Origin: Hyphomicrobiales bacterium
GTDB lineage: Bacteria > Pseudomonadota > Alphaproteobacteria > Rhizobiales > Rhizobiaceae
Length of the DNA stretch: 64,000 nucleotides
Assembly: GCA_900466875.1 (NCBI GenBank)
Contig: UBNQ01000009.1
Span: forward strand, 1 to 64,000
Direction of reading: 5' to 3'
Part shown: one piece after another, positions 55,004 through 64,000 of the stretch
Layout: each line of letters starts with the position of its first letter
Numbering within the stretch: position 1 is the stretch's first letter
The notes under the pieces: model-generated
Seen by the model: the letters and a program-made list of their open reading frames with translations, nothing else
Databases searched by the model: none
Told to the model about the DNA's origin: nothing
Translations under genes and position numbers: made by a program

Positions 55004-55486
55004 TCACAGCCTGCGATACATGAAATACCTGCCTTCGTTGACCGAAGGCAGTCGCGGAAGTTCGTTGAGTTGCGGATGGACCAGGGGGAGGCCGCTTATG
55101 GCGTAACCGCCGGACCGCAGCATCGCGGCAACCATCTGCGGCAGCCATGACAGCGTGATGGCATCCTTATCCGGATAACCCGTGCCAATATCTGCATGGA
55201 CGAGCGCCGCGCCGCTTCCGGCAAATTTCTGTCCTGTCTCGTTGATCTCGCCCGTGACGAAATCATCTTCATGCGGCGCAGCAGTACGATGCGCATTCAT
55301 TGCCCGATCGAATGCGATCACCCGCCGTTCAGGAAACAGTTCTCGCAGATGGCTGTAGGTTCGCCCGTTGCCGAGACCGACTTCCAGAACATCCCCCTCA
55401 GGCGGCAGACCCAGATCACGGCCGACATGGTTGAGGATATCGCGCTGGGCGGACATGCGATTAATGAATGTGTCGAGACGGCTCAT
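55004..55486 (-). CDS. class I SAM-dependent methyltransferase
   Basis: 160 aa with the SAM-binding motif VLEVGLGNGRTYSHL (about 34-48), FDRA at the acidic end of strand 2, and GYAISGLPLVHPQL later. The short form lacks a large substrate domain. It ends 14 bases after the cNMP protein (convergent) and follows the nucleotide-sugar dehydrogenase on the same strand, so its substrate may be a sugar or lipid. Confidence 0.8.
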   Translation of the reverse strand: MSRLDTFINRMSAQRDILNHVGRDLGLPPEGDVLEVGLGNGRTYSHLRELFPERRVIAFDRAMNAHRTAAPHEDDFVTGEINETGQKFAGSGAALVHADIGTGYPDKDAITLSWLPQMVAAMLRSGGYAISGLPLVHPQLNELPRLPSVNEGRYFMYRRL

Positions 55487-55501
55487 GCGCTTTCCGGCCC
55501 C

Positions 55502-56842
55502 TCAGGCTTTGACGATGGTATCGGCAGAAATTCCCCGACGGGCGAAAACGTTGCGCGTATCGACGATCAAGGGCGCAAAGCGGGATATAGCGTCATAATC
55601 AACATTGTCATGGTCGGTCGCGATTACCACCGCATCGAAGGATTTTAGCTCGCCCTCGTCCCATTCTATCGATCTGCGGCCTTTAAGTTCCGCATATTCC
55701 CGAGTCGAGGGGATTTCCGGAACATAGGGATCGAAATAGGCTGCCAATCCGCCGCGGCGCTCGATCAGTTCCATCAGGCGCAATGACGGGCTTTCGCGAA
55801 TATCGGGCACATTCTTTTTGTAGGCAAGACCGACCAGCAGTACCTTCGAGCGGCTGAGCGCCTTGCCGCTGCGGATGTCCAGTGCTTCCGCCAGCCGCGT
55901 CACGATATGGTGCGGCATCGCGGTATTGATCTCGCCGGCAAGCTCGATGAAACGGGTCGGCGTCTCGAATTCGCGGGATTTCCAGGTCAGGTAGAACGGA
56001 TCGATCGGGATGCAGTGACCACCGAGACCCGGCCCTGGATAAAAGGGCATGTAGCCGAAGGGCTTTGACTTGGCCGCGTCGATGACTTCCCACACATCGA
56101 TGCCCATGGCGTCGTAGACGAGCTTCAACTCGTTGACGAGGGCGATGTTGACGGCACGAAAAATGTTTTCCGTGAGTTTGACGGCTTCCGCTGTGGCGGT
56201 GGTCGAGACCGGCACGATGGTTTCGACCGTCGCGCCGTAAAAGGCCTGCATCAGGCCCGCAGCCGCTTCGCCATCACCGGCGACCACTTTCGGAATGCTA
56301 GCCGTGTGGAACTGACGGTTGCCGGGATCCTCGCGCTCGGGCGAATAACCGAGGAAGAAATCGGTGCCGGATTTCAGGCCGGTCTTTTCGAGGATCGGCC
56401 TCACCACCTCGTCGGTCGTGCCGGGATAGGTGGTTGATTCCAACACGATGAGCTGGCCCGGACGCAGGGTCCTGGCGATCGCTTCGGCGGTTTTGGCCAC
56501 ATAGGACAAGTCCGGATCGCGATGCGCCGTCAGCGGCGTCGGTACGCAGATCGCCACGATGTCGCATTCGGCCAAACGGTCGAAATCGCAGGTCGCGGCG
56601 AAACGACCGGCCTCGCATTCGGCCTTCAGCACATCGGTCGGAACCGCTTCGATATAGCTCTCGCGACGATCGATGAAGTCGATCTTGGAGGGATCGATGT
56701 CGAAACCGGTGACCGGAAAACCTGCCCGCGCAAAGGCCATCGCCAATGGCAACCCGACATATCCAAGCCCCACAACGCCGGCTGTGGCCGTGCGTGCGGT
56801 GATCTTCGCTTCGAGCGTCGAGGAAAGGGAGGTATCGGTCAT
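55502..56842 (-). CDS. UDP-sugar 6-dehydrogenase (WbpA/TviB type)
   Basis: 446 aa. NAD-binding VGLGYVGLPLAMAFARAGF, substrate-loop ESTTYPGTTDE, the central ALVNELKLVYDAMGIDVWEVIDAA, and GLGGHCIPIDPFYL. The catalytic Cys is the one in GGHCIP. Oxidises UDP-hexose or UDP-HexNAc to the uronic acid for surface polysaccharide. The motif set favours UDP-GlcNAc or UDP-ManNAc dehydrogenases over simple UDP-glucose dehydrogenase. Confidence 0.92.
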   Translation of the reverse strand: MTDTSLSSTLEAKITARTATAGVVGLGYVGLPLAMAFARAGFPVTGFDIDPSKIDFIDRRESYIEAVPTDVLKAECEAGRFAATCDFDRLAECDIVAICVPTPLTAHRDPDLSYVAKTAEAIARTLRPGQLIVLESTTYPGTTDEVVRPILEKTGLKSGTDFFLGYSPEREDPGNRQFHTASIPKVVAGDGEAAAGLMQAFYGATVETIVPVSTTATAEAVKLTENIFRAVNIALVNELKLVYDAMGIDVWEVIDAAKSKPFGYMPFYPGPGLGGHCIPIDPFYLTWKSREFETPTRFIELAGEINTAMPHHIVTRLAEALDIRSGKALSRSKVLLVGLAYKKNVPDIRESPSLRLMELIERRGGLAAYFDPYVPEIPSTREYAELKGRRSIEWDEGELKSFDAVVIATDHDNVDYDAISRFAPLIVDTRNVFARRGISADTIVKA

Positions 56843-56950
56843 GACGGGAGAAATCCTAGCGATGAGGCAGTGGCTGACAGTTGTGAGAGATGCGCCGACG
56901 TGTCAAGAGTGGTCACGGGGAGATGATCGAACGCGCATGATGCCAGGCCT

Positions 56951-58039
56951 ATGAAAATCCTGTTCTATTCGCCGCTGAAATCCCCCAATCATCCGGTTCC
57001 TTCAGGAGACAGGCTGATGGCGCGGCTTTTGGTCCACGCGCTTGAGAGCCTGGGGCACGAGGTCTCTATCGCGTCCGAGATGCGCAGTTTCATGCGCTCA
57101 GCCGAGATGCAGGACGCCTTCGAGGCGAATAAGGATGAGGCCGCCCGGGAGATCGAACGGATCGCAGCTGAGCATTCCGGCTCGTCGGCACCGGATGTGT
57201 GGTTCACCTATCATCCCTATTACAAGGCGCCCGATCTTCTCGGCCCGGCACTTGCGCGGCATTTCGGCATTCCGCTGATCAATGCGGAGGCCTCCTATTC
57301 GTCGCGCCGGAACATCGGCATGTGGCAAAAGTCGCAGGACATGCTGCTCGACAGCCTCAAGACTGCGGCAGTCAACCTGTGTTTCACCCGCCGGGACCGG
57401 GACGGATTGCAGGCGGCCGTGCCGGATGCCCGGCTTGAACTGATCGCTCCTTTCATCGACAGCGCACCCTATCTACAACGCACGCCGATGCCCGAGCCGG
57501 GGCGGCTCGTCACTGTGGCGATGATGCGGCCGGGCGACAAGCTTTCCAGCTATATGGCGCTGGCCGAAAGCCTGAGCCTCATCCGGCATCTGCCGTGGAC
57601 GCTTTCCATTGCCGGCGATGGGGAATGCCGGCAGGAAGTTGAGCAGGCTTTTGCAGCATTCGACCCCAAGCGGATAGAATGGCTGGGAGCCTTGCCTCAG
57701 GATGATATCGCCGAACTGATTTCGCGCGGTTGCCTGTTCGTCTGGCCGGGACACGGCGAAGCATACGGGCTTGCCTATCTGGAAGCGCAGGCCGCCGGAC
57801 TTCCGATCGTTGCCGAAGCGATCGCAGGCGTCCCGGAAGTCGTAGAACATGAAAGAACCGGCCTGCTGACGCCGCGGGGCGACAGACTTGCCTACGCGGA
57901 TGCGATCAGTCGCCTGCTGTCCGACAACATGACCAGAGTTCGCCTCGCCAGCGAGGCAAGGATTTTCGCGACCCGAGAGCGGTCGATCGGCGGCGCGGCG
58001 GAAAGCCTGCGCCGGATACTTGAGACTTACGTGAGATAA
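56951..58039 (+). CDS. GT4-like glycosyltransferase
   Basis: 362 aa with a GT-B fold: N-domain opening MKILFYSPLKSPNHPVPSGDRLMARLL and donor-binding C-domain motif EAYGLAYLEAQAAGLPIVAE with the EX7E glutamates, then GVPEVVEHERTGLL. Probably adds a sugar to a surface glycan. It is divergent from the dehydrogenase and runs four bases before the next gene, so the two are translationally linked. Confidence 0.9.
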   Translation: MKILFYSPLKSPNHPVPSGDRLMARLLVHALESLGHEVSIASEMRSFMRSAEMQDAFEANKDEAAREIERIAAEHSGSSAPDVWFTYHPYYKAPDLLGPALARHFGIPLINAEASYSSRRNIGMWQKSQDMLLDSLKTAAVNLCFTRRDRDGLQAAVPDARLELIAPFIDSAPYLQRTPMPEPGRLVTVAMMRPGDKLSSYMALAESLSLIRHLPWTLSIAGDGECRQEVEQAFAAFDPKRIEWLGALPQDDIAELISRGCLFVWPGHGEAYGLAYLEAQAAGLPIVAEAIAGVPEVVEHERTGLLTPRGDRLAYADAISRLLSDNMTRVRLASEARIFATRERSIGGAAESLRRILETYVR

Positions 58040-58043
58040 CCGA

Positions 58044-58784
58044 ATGAGCCGACAAAACTTCATCGATACGCTCGATGCCTATGCCAATGATGGCAAAGAG
58101 GTGCAACTCTGGCTGCGAGACGATGACGCCATCGAGCCGACCGCAGAGCTGTCAAAACTTCTCGACCTGTCGAAACGCTGGGATGCGCCGCTGACGATCG
58201 CTGCGATTCCTGCTCATACGACGGCAGCGCTGGCCAAGCTTATGGAAGAGCTGCGATTGATCTCCGTTGCTGTCCATGGCTGGGATCACGTCAACCATGC
58301 GCCGGCATTGGAGAAGAAACAGGAACTCGGCCTGCATCGTGGAGAGGACGTTGTGCTTGGCCTGCTGGCGGAAGGGTTGGAGCGGATCAAGACGCTGTTC
58401 GGCGATCGCGCCGTACCGTTGCTGGTGCCGCCATGGAACCGTATCGCGCAGCCTCTTCTCGACCGCCTGCCCGCGCTCGGATACGAGGCTCTGTCCGTCT
58501 TCGGGCCGGAACGGGCTGACGCGCCGGTTCGTCTGGTGAATACCCATGTCGACATCATCGACTGGAAGGGTACACGAGGCGGGCGTCCGATGGATGTTCT
58601 CTACGCTGAAGCTGCGGTCCGGCTGGAGGCCGGCACCACGCATGCAACAAATCTCGGAGTTCTCACCCACCATCTCGTGCATGACGATGCCGCCTGGGAG
58701 TTTCTCGACGACTTTTTCGCGGTAACTGCCCGGCATCCGGCCTGCCGGTGGGTTGCGGTTCGCGAACTGATGGGCAGCCGTTAA
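58044..58784 (+). CDS. polysaccharide-deacetylase-like protein
   Basis: 246 aa resembling the NodB/YdjC-type beta-barrel hydrolases: LWLRDDDAIEPT (acidic metal site), APLTIAAIPAHTT, AVHGWDHVNH with the two His, and LVPPWNRI. Other members remove N-acetyl groups from glycans or act on related sugars. Co-directional with the glycosyltransferase, it likely trims the same polymer. Confidence 0.78.
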   Translation: MSRQNFIDTLDAYANDGKEVQLWLRDDDAIEPTAELSKLLDLSKRWDAPLTIAAIPAHTTAALAKLMEELRLISVAVHGWDHVNHAPALEKKQELGLHRGEDVVLGLLAEGLERIKTLFGDRAVPLLVPPWNRIAQPLLDRLPALGYEALSVFGPERADAPVRLVNTHVDIIDWKGTRGGRPMDVLYAEAAVRLEAGTTHATNLGVLTHHLVHDDAAWEFLDDFFAVTARHPACRWVAVRELMGSR

Positions 58785-59731
58785 GACCAGGGCTTCCAGG
58801 CGATGAGCAGGCCTTCAGCATCGGCGGCCATAGCCTGAACGTCCAAAAGCGACGATCCGGCGAGGGCCGGTTCCGCGATGAACCCGGTGCCTGCAATGCT
58901 GACAGGACCGGAGCGGGCCACGATGGTGAAGATCAGCGGGCCGGTCGACCACCAGGCGGGGGCATCGCCCAGATCCTCGATCACCGAGGCAAGCCCGTCG
59001 CATAGTCTTGAAAAGACCGGATTGCCCGGCGGCGTCGCAATGAAGGAATTGGCGAAAAGCGTGCTCCCGGCGCCGGTGTTGCGCGGGGTCTCCTCGGCAA
59101 AGACGGAGAGCCCCGTCAGCGGCAGGAAATCGTGAAAGCTGCCGTGATTATTAGCCGGGTACCAATCACAGTCGAGGTAGATGCCGCCAAGGTCACGCAG
59201 GATCATGTAGCGGGCGACGTCCACCGCGCCGGGAAAATCGTCTTCCTGCAGCATATGTCCGAGCGCCTTGTGCCGATCATAACCATTTTCGGCAAGATCG
59301 GCCTCGCGCCACAGTCTATGATGATAGCCATTGGCCGCAGCATGCGCTGCCCAGGCATCAACGGTCGGAGGAACGGGTTTTGAGCCGAGCCATATCTGGT
59401 GGATGTATCGTGGAACCGGCACGCGCGACAGCTCGACCATCCTTATCCGCTCTTCCCGCGAAAAGACGCCGTATCGCGCAAGCGTCTCCGGTGGGGGAAC
59501 AAGGTGAAACTGGTAACCGATCCTGGCAATCGCGTCGCCTTCGGCTTTCGCCAGTTTCAGCATCGCCGATTGCAGCCGTCGCGGCAGGCCGAGCGCCGTC
59601 AGCGTATCGGCCTTGCCCAGTTTCTTTACCTGAATTTCCTGCAGAAGATTGCGTGCTTCTTCGAAGTGACCCGACCGGATCAACGTCTTCGCCTCGCCAA
59701 GCATCCTTTTGTAGTCTGGTTCGTTAATCAT
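58781..59731 (-). CDS. GT32-type glycosyltransferase (DXD sugar-binding)
   Basis: 316 aa. The capsular-type GT32 signature VPRYIHQIWLGSKPVPPTVDAW and the metal-binding GGIYLDCDWYPAN (DxD) identify the family. An N-terminal helical region (1-95) precedes it. Convergent with the deacetylase (four-base overlap). Adds a sugar, possibly mannose or galactose type, to a surface glycan; acceptor unknown. Confidence 0.85.
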   Translation of the reverse strand: MINEPDYKRMLGEAKTLIRSGHFEEARNLLQEIQVKKLGKADTLTALGLPRRLQSAMLKLAKAEGDAIARIGYQFHLVPPPETLARYGVFSREERIRMVELSRVPVPRYIHQIWLGSKPVPPTVDAWAAHAAANGYHHRLWREADLAENGYDRHKALGHMLQEDDFPGAVDVARYMILRDLGGIYLDCDWYPANNHGSFHDFLPLTGLSVFAEETPRNTGAGSTLFANSFIATPPGNPVFSRLCDGLASVIEDLGDAPAWWSTGPLIFTIVARSGPVSIAGTGFIAEPALAGSSLLDVQAMAADAEGLLIAWKPWS

Positions 59732-59910
59732 CGGCAGCTATCCGGCAAGCTTCATATGGCATGGACTATCATCATAGCTCTGCGCTACGTTCAATTCTGT
59801 TCCAGCGTCAACCTGATCAGGTGCCAAAAGATGCATTCCGACAAATCTGATTTTGCCGACATGCGAGAATGCGAAGTTTTCGTGCATGGCACCTTAGGAA
59901 AAACCGCCCG
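59732..59910. other. promoter region between GT32 and peptide-ABC operon
   Basis: 179 bases, divergent. No operator is visible; AGGA lies before the ATG at 59911. Confidence 0.4.
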
Positions 59911-61794
59911 ATGACGACATTTGTGCCCGATCTGCTGCGGATAGAAAATCTGAACGTGAGCTTTCCGGTTTTCGGCAGCAAAATTCAAGCCGTCAACAAT
60001 CTGAGCATGCGGATCAAGTCCGGCAAGGTTACCGCGCTGGTGGGAGAATCCGGATCCGGAAAATCGGTCATCGGCCGCACCATCGTCGGGATCGAAAGCC
60101 CGCTTGCATCGATCCAGGGCCGCGTCATGTTCAACGACCCCGCGAGCTCCGAGGGACCGGTCGACCTGCTTCAGTTGCCCCAGGACGGGCGGCAGATTCG
60201 CGCCATTCGCGGTAACCGGATCGGGATGATTTTTCAGGAGCCGATGACGTCGCTTTCGCCGCTGCACACTATCGGCAACCAGATCGACGAGGCCTTGCGG
60301 ATCCACGACGCGTCTTCGCCTGCCGAGCAGCGGGAGCGGATTGAAGAGACGCTTTCGCTTGTCGGCTTCAAGGATCCGGCAAAAGTCCACGGCATGTATC
60401 CGTTCGAGCTGTCCGGCGGGATGCGCCAGCGCGCGATGATCGCCATGGCGCTCGTCTGTCGCCCGGCCCTGCTGATCGCCGACGAGCCGACCACGGCGCT
60501 CGACGTGACGATCCAGGCGCAGATCCTGAAACTTCTGCGGGATCTGCAATCGCGCTTCAACATGGCGATGCTGCTGATCACCCATGACCTCGGCATCGTC
60601 ACCAACCTCGCTGACGAAGTGGTTGTTGCCTATCGCGGCGAGGTGATGGAAGCCGGCACCGTCGACGACATTTTTCGCCGCCCCGTGCACCCCTATCCGA
60701 AGGGCCTGATCTCGGCGATCCCGACTTTCGAAATGGAACGAGGCCAGCGCCTGAAGCCGTTGCGGGAGATTTCGGTCGATACGGCCAGTCTGATGGAAAC
60801 CGGTTACCTCAATTCCGGCGGCTCACGGACGATCCTGTCGGTCAATAATGTGAGCAAGTCGTTCAAGGCCAAGAAGAGAAAACTCGGCAGCCACGAAAGC
60901 AATGTGACGCTTGCCGTCGATGACGTGAGTTTCGACATCCGGCGTGGCGAAAGCCTGGGGCTTGTAGGCGAAAGCGGCTGTGGCAAGACCACCCTCAGCA
61001 AGATCCTGATGCGCGGGCTGACCGCAGACACGGGTTCGGTCGTCTTTGAAAGCGAGAAAGGGCCGATCGATGTCCTTTCCGCTCAAGGCGAAGAACTGGA
61101 TATGCTGCGCCAGCGCATACAGATGGTTTTTCAGGACCCGATCTCGTCCCTTTCCCCACGCATGACGGTCAGGGAAATCATCGGCGAAGGGCTGGAGATC
61201 CATGGCCGCGGTTCTCGCGCCACGCGGCTGGAGGCGGTTCGGCGTCTGCTGCGCACGATCGGTCTCGACGACAATGCGCTCAGCCGCTATCCGCACAGCT
61301 TTTCCGGCGGCCAGCGGCAACGGATCGGGATTGCCCGGGCTCTGGCGCTCGGGCCCGAGCTGATGATCTGCGATGAACCGGTCTCGGCGCTGGACGTCTC
61401 GATCCAGGCACAGATCCTCAACCTTTTGAAGGACCTCAAGCGGGACCTGGGCCTGACCTATCTGTTCATTTCACATAACCTTGCGGTGGTGAACTACATG
61501 GCAGACCGTGTTGCCGTGATGTATGCGGGGCGGATCGTCGAGATCGGCCCCTGCGAGATCATCATGCGCAACCCGACGCATCCCTATACCCGACGGTTAA
61601 TCGCAGCCGTGCCGATCCCCGATCTCGACCGACCGCTGAACCTCGACCAGCTCGACATTCCGAAAAAGCCGACACAGGACTGGAACCCGGCCTTCGTTCA
61701 GGACGCGGGCGAACGGCTGACGCAGATCGATCTCGGCGGCGGGCATTTCGTTCTCGCCAAGCCCCAGGCAAGCATCAGGGAGCTGCAGCCATGA
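59911..61794 (+). CDS. ABC transporter ATPase with two fused NBDs, peptide/nickel type
   Basis: A 627-aa cytosolic ATPase pairing OppD- and OppF-like halves. Half 1: [37 protein letters not shown]. Half 2: [37 protein letters not shown]. Both halves are intact and each ends in the OppD/F C-terminal region ([24 protein letters not shown]). It energises uptake of oligopeptides or similar solutes by the permease and binding protein that follow. ATG 59911 (MTTFVPDLL) is preferred to the frame start at 59869. Confidence 0.94.
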   Translation: MTTFVPDLLRIENLNVSFPVFGSKIQAVNNLSMRIKSGKVTALVGESGSGKSVIGRTIVGIESPLASIQGRVMFNDPASSEGPVDLLQLPQDGRQIRAIRGNRIGMIFQEPMTSLSPLHTIGNQIDEALRIHDASSPAEQRERIEETLSLVGFKDPAKVHGMYPFELSGGMRQRAMIAMALVCRPALLIADEPTTALDVTIQAQILKLLRDLQSRFNMAMLLITHDLGIVTNLADEVVVAYRGEVMEAGTVDDIFRRPVHPYPKGLISAIPTFEMERGQRLKPLREISVDTASLMETGYLNSGGSRTILSVNNVSKSFKAKKRKLGSHESNVTLAVDDVSFDIRRGESLGLVGESGCGKTTLSKILMRGLTADTGSVVFESEKGPIDVLSAQGEELDMLRQRIQMVFQDPISSLSPRMTVREIIGEGLEIHGRGSRATRLEAVRRLLRTIGLDDNALSRYPHSFSGGQRQRIGIARALALGPELMICDEPVSALDVSIQAQILNLLKDLKRDLGLTYLFISHNLAVVNYMADRVAVMYAGRIVEIGPCEIIMRNPTHPYTRRLIAAVPIPDLDRPLNLDQLDIPKKPTQDWNPAFVQDAGERLTQIDLGGGHFVLAKPQASIRELQP

Positions 61795-63695
61795 TGAAGC
61801 GCCGCACCATGCTGGGCCTGATGGCCAGCGCTCTCATACCCTTCCAGGCGCGGGCCGCCTTTACCGGCTCGGATTACCTCGCCGACGACATCAAGGCCGG
61901 CAAACTACGGGATGTTGCGGAGCGGCTGCCGCGCAATCCGCGCGTCGTCGATATCGCCGCAAAGAACCTTCAGCCTGGACGTCATGGCGGCGTGGTGCGC
62001 ATGCTGATCGGCGGCCAGCGCGACATCCGCCTCATGCCGATCAACAGCTATTCGCGGCTGGTCGGTTACGATGAGCACCTGAACCTTCAGGCCGACATTC
62101 TGGAAAGTTTCACGTCGGAGCAAGACCGGGTCTTCACCTTCACGCTCCGGGAAGGACATAAATGGTCGGACGGCTCACCGCTGACAACGGAGGATTTCCG
62201 TTACAGCTGGTACGACGTGATGAACAACAAGGAGCTTCATCGCGGCGGCATTCCGGTCGATCTGAGGGTCAACGGCAAAGGGCCGCGTTTCGAGGTCCTG
62301 GACGAGCGGACGGTACGATACAGCTGGGATGATCCCAATCCGGATTTTCTGGCGCAGCTGGCGAAACCTTCGCCGCTGGTGATCTATATGCCTTCGGCCT
62401 ATCTGAAGCAGTTTCACCCTCGTTACCAGAGCGCGGACAAGATTGCCGAGCTGTTGAAGACCTACAAGGCACAGGACTGGACCGATCTGCACCAGCGATT
62501 GTCGCGCACCGTGCGGCCCGAAAACCCTGCGCTGCCTACGCTCGACCCCTGGTATAACAGCACCAAACCACCGGCCGGACAGTTCGTGTTCCTGCGCAAT
62601 CCTTTCTTCCACCGTGTGGACGAAAACGGGCTGCAGCTACCCTATATCGATAAAATGGTGCTGAATATCAGTTCGCCGGATCTGATCGCCGCCAAGGCAG
62701 GATCGGGGGATAGCGACCTGCAATTCGCCAATGTCGATTTTTCCGATTACACATTCCTGAAGGCCGCCGAAAAGCGCTTGCCGATGACTGTCAATCTATG
62801 GAAGCGGACCCAAGGCTCGCGCGTGGCACTGGTTCCCAATCTCAATTGCAAAGACGAGGTCTGGCGCGGGCTGTTCCAGGATGTGCGGGTGAGAAGGGCT
62901 CTGTCTCTGGCGGTCGACCGCGAGGAGATCAACAAAGCGGTGTTTTTCGGCCTGGCGCATGAGGCGGGCAACGCGATCCTGCCAGACAGCCCGCTGTTCA
63001 AGCCGGAATACGAGCAGGCCTGGGCAAGCCACGATATCGAGATGGCCAACAGGCTGCTGGACGAGGCAGGCCTTGTGAATCGCGACGAGGACGGCCTGCG
63101 GCTTCTGCCCGACGGGCGCCCTGCAAAAATCATCATCGAAAGCGCCGGCGAAAGCACGTTTGAGAGTGACGTTTTGGAACTGATCACCGATCACTGGTCG
63201 AAGATCGGCATTGCGGTGTTCACCCGCGTGTCGCAGCGTGAAATCTTTCGCAAGCGGGTGATCGGCGGCGAGACGCTGATGTGCGTGTGGATGGGTCTCG
63301 ACAACGGCGTGCCTACTGCCGAAATGTCGCCCAACGAACTGGCGCCGACCTTTGACGACCAGATGCAATGGCCGGTCTGGGGCCTTCATTATCTTTCCGG
63401 CGGACGCGACGGCCACCCGCCGGATCTTGCCGAAGCCATCCAGCTTCTCGATCTGATGAAGGACTGGAAGACGGCGGGAACGCATGAAGAACGGGAAGCG
63501 ATCTGGCACTCGATGCTGACCATTTTCACGCAGAGCGTTTTTACCATCGGCATCATCAACCAGGCGCTGCAGCCTCTCGTCCATTCCTCGAAACTGCGAA
63601 ACATTCCCGAGAAAGCGCTGTTCGGCTACGATCCGACCTCGTTTCTCGGCGTCTATATGCCCGACACGTTCTGGTATGAGGAGGATCGCGTATGA
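61791..63695 (+). CDS. family 5 extracellular solute-binding protein
   Basis: 634 aa, large for the family. Tat-like or Sec signal (KRRTMLGLMASALIPFQARAAF, twin-Arg RR at the start), then the SBP_bac_5 core: GGVVRMLIGGQRDIRLM, HKWSDGSPLTTEDFRYSW and LSLAVDREEINKAVFFGLA. It collects peptides or other solutes for the adjoining transporter. It overlaps the ATPase stop by four bases and the permease start by four. Confidence 0.93.
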   Translation: MMKRRTMLGLMASALIPFQARAAFTGSDYLADDIKAGKLRDVAERLPRNPRVVDIAAKNLQPGRHGGVVRMLIGGQRDIRLMPINSYSRLVGYDEHLNLQADILESFTSEQDRVFTFTLREGHKWSDGSPLTTEDFRYSWYDVMNNKELHRGGIPVDLRVNGKGPRFEVLDERTVRYSWDDPNPDFLAQLAKPSPLVIYMPSAYLKQFHPRYQSADKIAELLKTYKAQDWTDLHQRLSRTVRPENPALPTLDPWYNSTKPPAGQFVFLRNPFFHRVDENGLQLPYIDKMVLNISSPDLIAAKAGSGDSDLQFANVDFSDYTFLKAAEKRLPMTVNLWKRTQGSRVALVPNLNCKDEVWRGLFQDVRVRRALSLAVDREEINKAVFFGLAHEAGNAILPDSPLFKPEYEQAWASHDIEMANRLLDEAGLVNRDEDGLRLLPDGRPAKIIIESAGESTFESDVLELITDHWSKIGIAVFTRVSQREIFRKRVIGGETLMCVWMGLDNGVPTAEMSPNELAPTFDDQMQWPVWGLHYLSGGRDGHPPDLAEAIQLLDLMKDWKTAGTHEEREAIWHSMLTIFTQSVFTIGIINQALQPLVHSSKLRNIPEKALFGYDPTSFLGVYMPDTFWYEEDRV

Positions 63696-64000
63696 TCCGC
63701 TATATTCTGTGGCGGATCCTCGTCATGATCCCGACGCTCATCATGATCTCGATGCTGGTCTTCACCATCATCGAGCTTCCGCCGGGCGACTATTTCGAAA
63801 GTTACGTCGCGGAAATGCGGGCGATCGGCGAACCGGCAGACCTGCAGGAAATCGAGGAACTGAGGGCCCGCTACGGTTTCGACCAGCCTTTGCCGATCCG
63901 CTATTTGCATTGGGTCGGCGGCATGATGGTCGGCGATTTTGGTTATTCCTTCGAATATCGCCTGCCCGTCTCGGATGTCGTCGGTGACCGGTTGTGGCTG
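63692..64000 (+). CDS. peptide-type ABC transporter permease, partial (cut by window end)
   Basis: The first 103 codons are present: IRYILWRILVMIPTLIMISM as the first helix, then FTIIELPPGDYFESYV and the cytosolic-loop element LRARYGFDQPLPIRYLHWVGGMM that precede further helices. It is of OppB/DppB type. The start overlaps the binding-protein stop (ATGA), so ATPase, binding protein and permease form one operon; a second permease is expected beyond the window. Confidence 0.9.
   Translation, partial: MIRYILWRILVMIPTLIMISMLVFTIIELPPGDYFESYVAEMRAIGEPADLQEIEELRARYGFDQPLPIRYLHWVGGMMVGDFGYSFEYRLPVSDVVGDRLWL

Overview
The window looks like a chromosomal segment of a Rhizobiaceae alphaproteobacterium (Rhizobium/Agrobacterium/Neorhizobium type). 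Reasons: GC-rich coding with long antisense shadow frames, a RIME-type rhizobial intergenic repeat at about 15952-16053, a complete cpa/tad pilus locus, a cyoABCD-SURF1 operon, a soluble PAS-PAS chemoreceptor and a deo-type nucleoside salvage block with its own BMP/ABC importer. The exact genus cannot be settled from this sequence alone.

Layout. 1-5.9 kb holds signalling genes: a hybrid histidine kinase with two receivers, and a cytosolic chemoreceptor. 6.1-7.3 kb holds a hydroxyisobutyrate-dehydrogenase-like protein fused to a SelT/SelW/SelH (Rdx) domain. From 7447 to 15421, a roughly 7.9-kb integrative element sits in the 3' end of tRNA-Leu(CAG), bounded by 29-bp direct repeats. It carries a tyrosine integrase, a 1279-aa ATPase, a ParB-like protein and a serine resolvase with a complete-looking res site. 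15.5-18.8 kb holds a small secreted protein, an NlpC/P60 hydrolase, a MarR regulator and an M17 aminopeptidase. 18.9-31.3 kb is the Tad/Flp pilus locus: tadD, then tadC-tadB-cpaF-cpaE-cpaD-cpaC-cpaB-cpaA-pilin on the minus strand, and a CpaC-N-like protein and two TadE-like pseudopilins on the plus strand. A GFA-family gene is interspersed. 31.4-43.2 kb is nucleoside salvage: deoB, add and upp on plus; deoA, deoC, pnp, cdd, two permeases, an ATPase and a BMP binding protein on minus. 43.4-46.2 kb holds msrA, a small membrane protein, tRNA-Thr(GGT) and an MFS transporter. 46.5-51.5 kb is cyoABCD plus SURF1. 51.8-55.0 kb holds a degenerate ABC protein with a cyclic-nucleotide-binding partner. 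55.0-59.7 kb is a glycan-related set. 59.9 kb to the end is a peptide-type ABC importer cut by the window edge.

The most unusual object is the island ATPase (9091-12930). It combines a Rad50/SbcC/RecF-like ABC ATPase, with a CPLC hook-like motif in its middle, and two tandem C-terminal LexA/UmuD (S24)-like domains. The first S24-like copy has lost both catalytic residues (Thr1066 and Arg1102 at the dyad positions). The second keeps an apparent Ser1186/Lys1229 dyad. Integrase, ParB-like protein and resolvase look like element housekeeping, so this protein is the likely cargo. A DNA-damage- or invader-sensing (possibly anti-phage) role is inference only.

Other unusual points: the dehydrogenase-Rdx fusion; the ABC protein whose Walker A, signature and Walker B motifs are all eroded and whose NBD contains repeated Q-loop-like segments; and a 13-bp perfect inverted repeat that buries the start codon of the MarR gene next to a probable operator.
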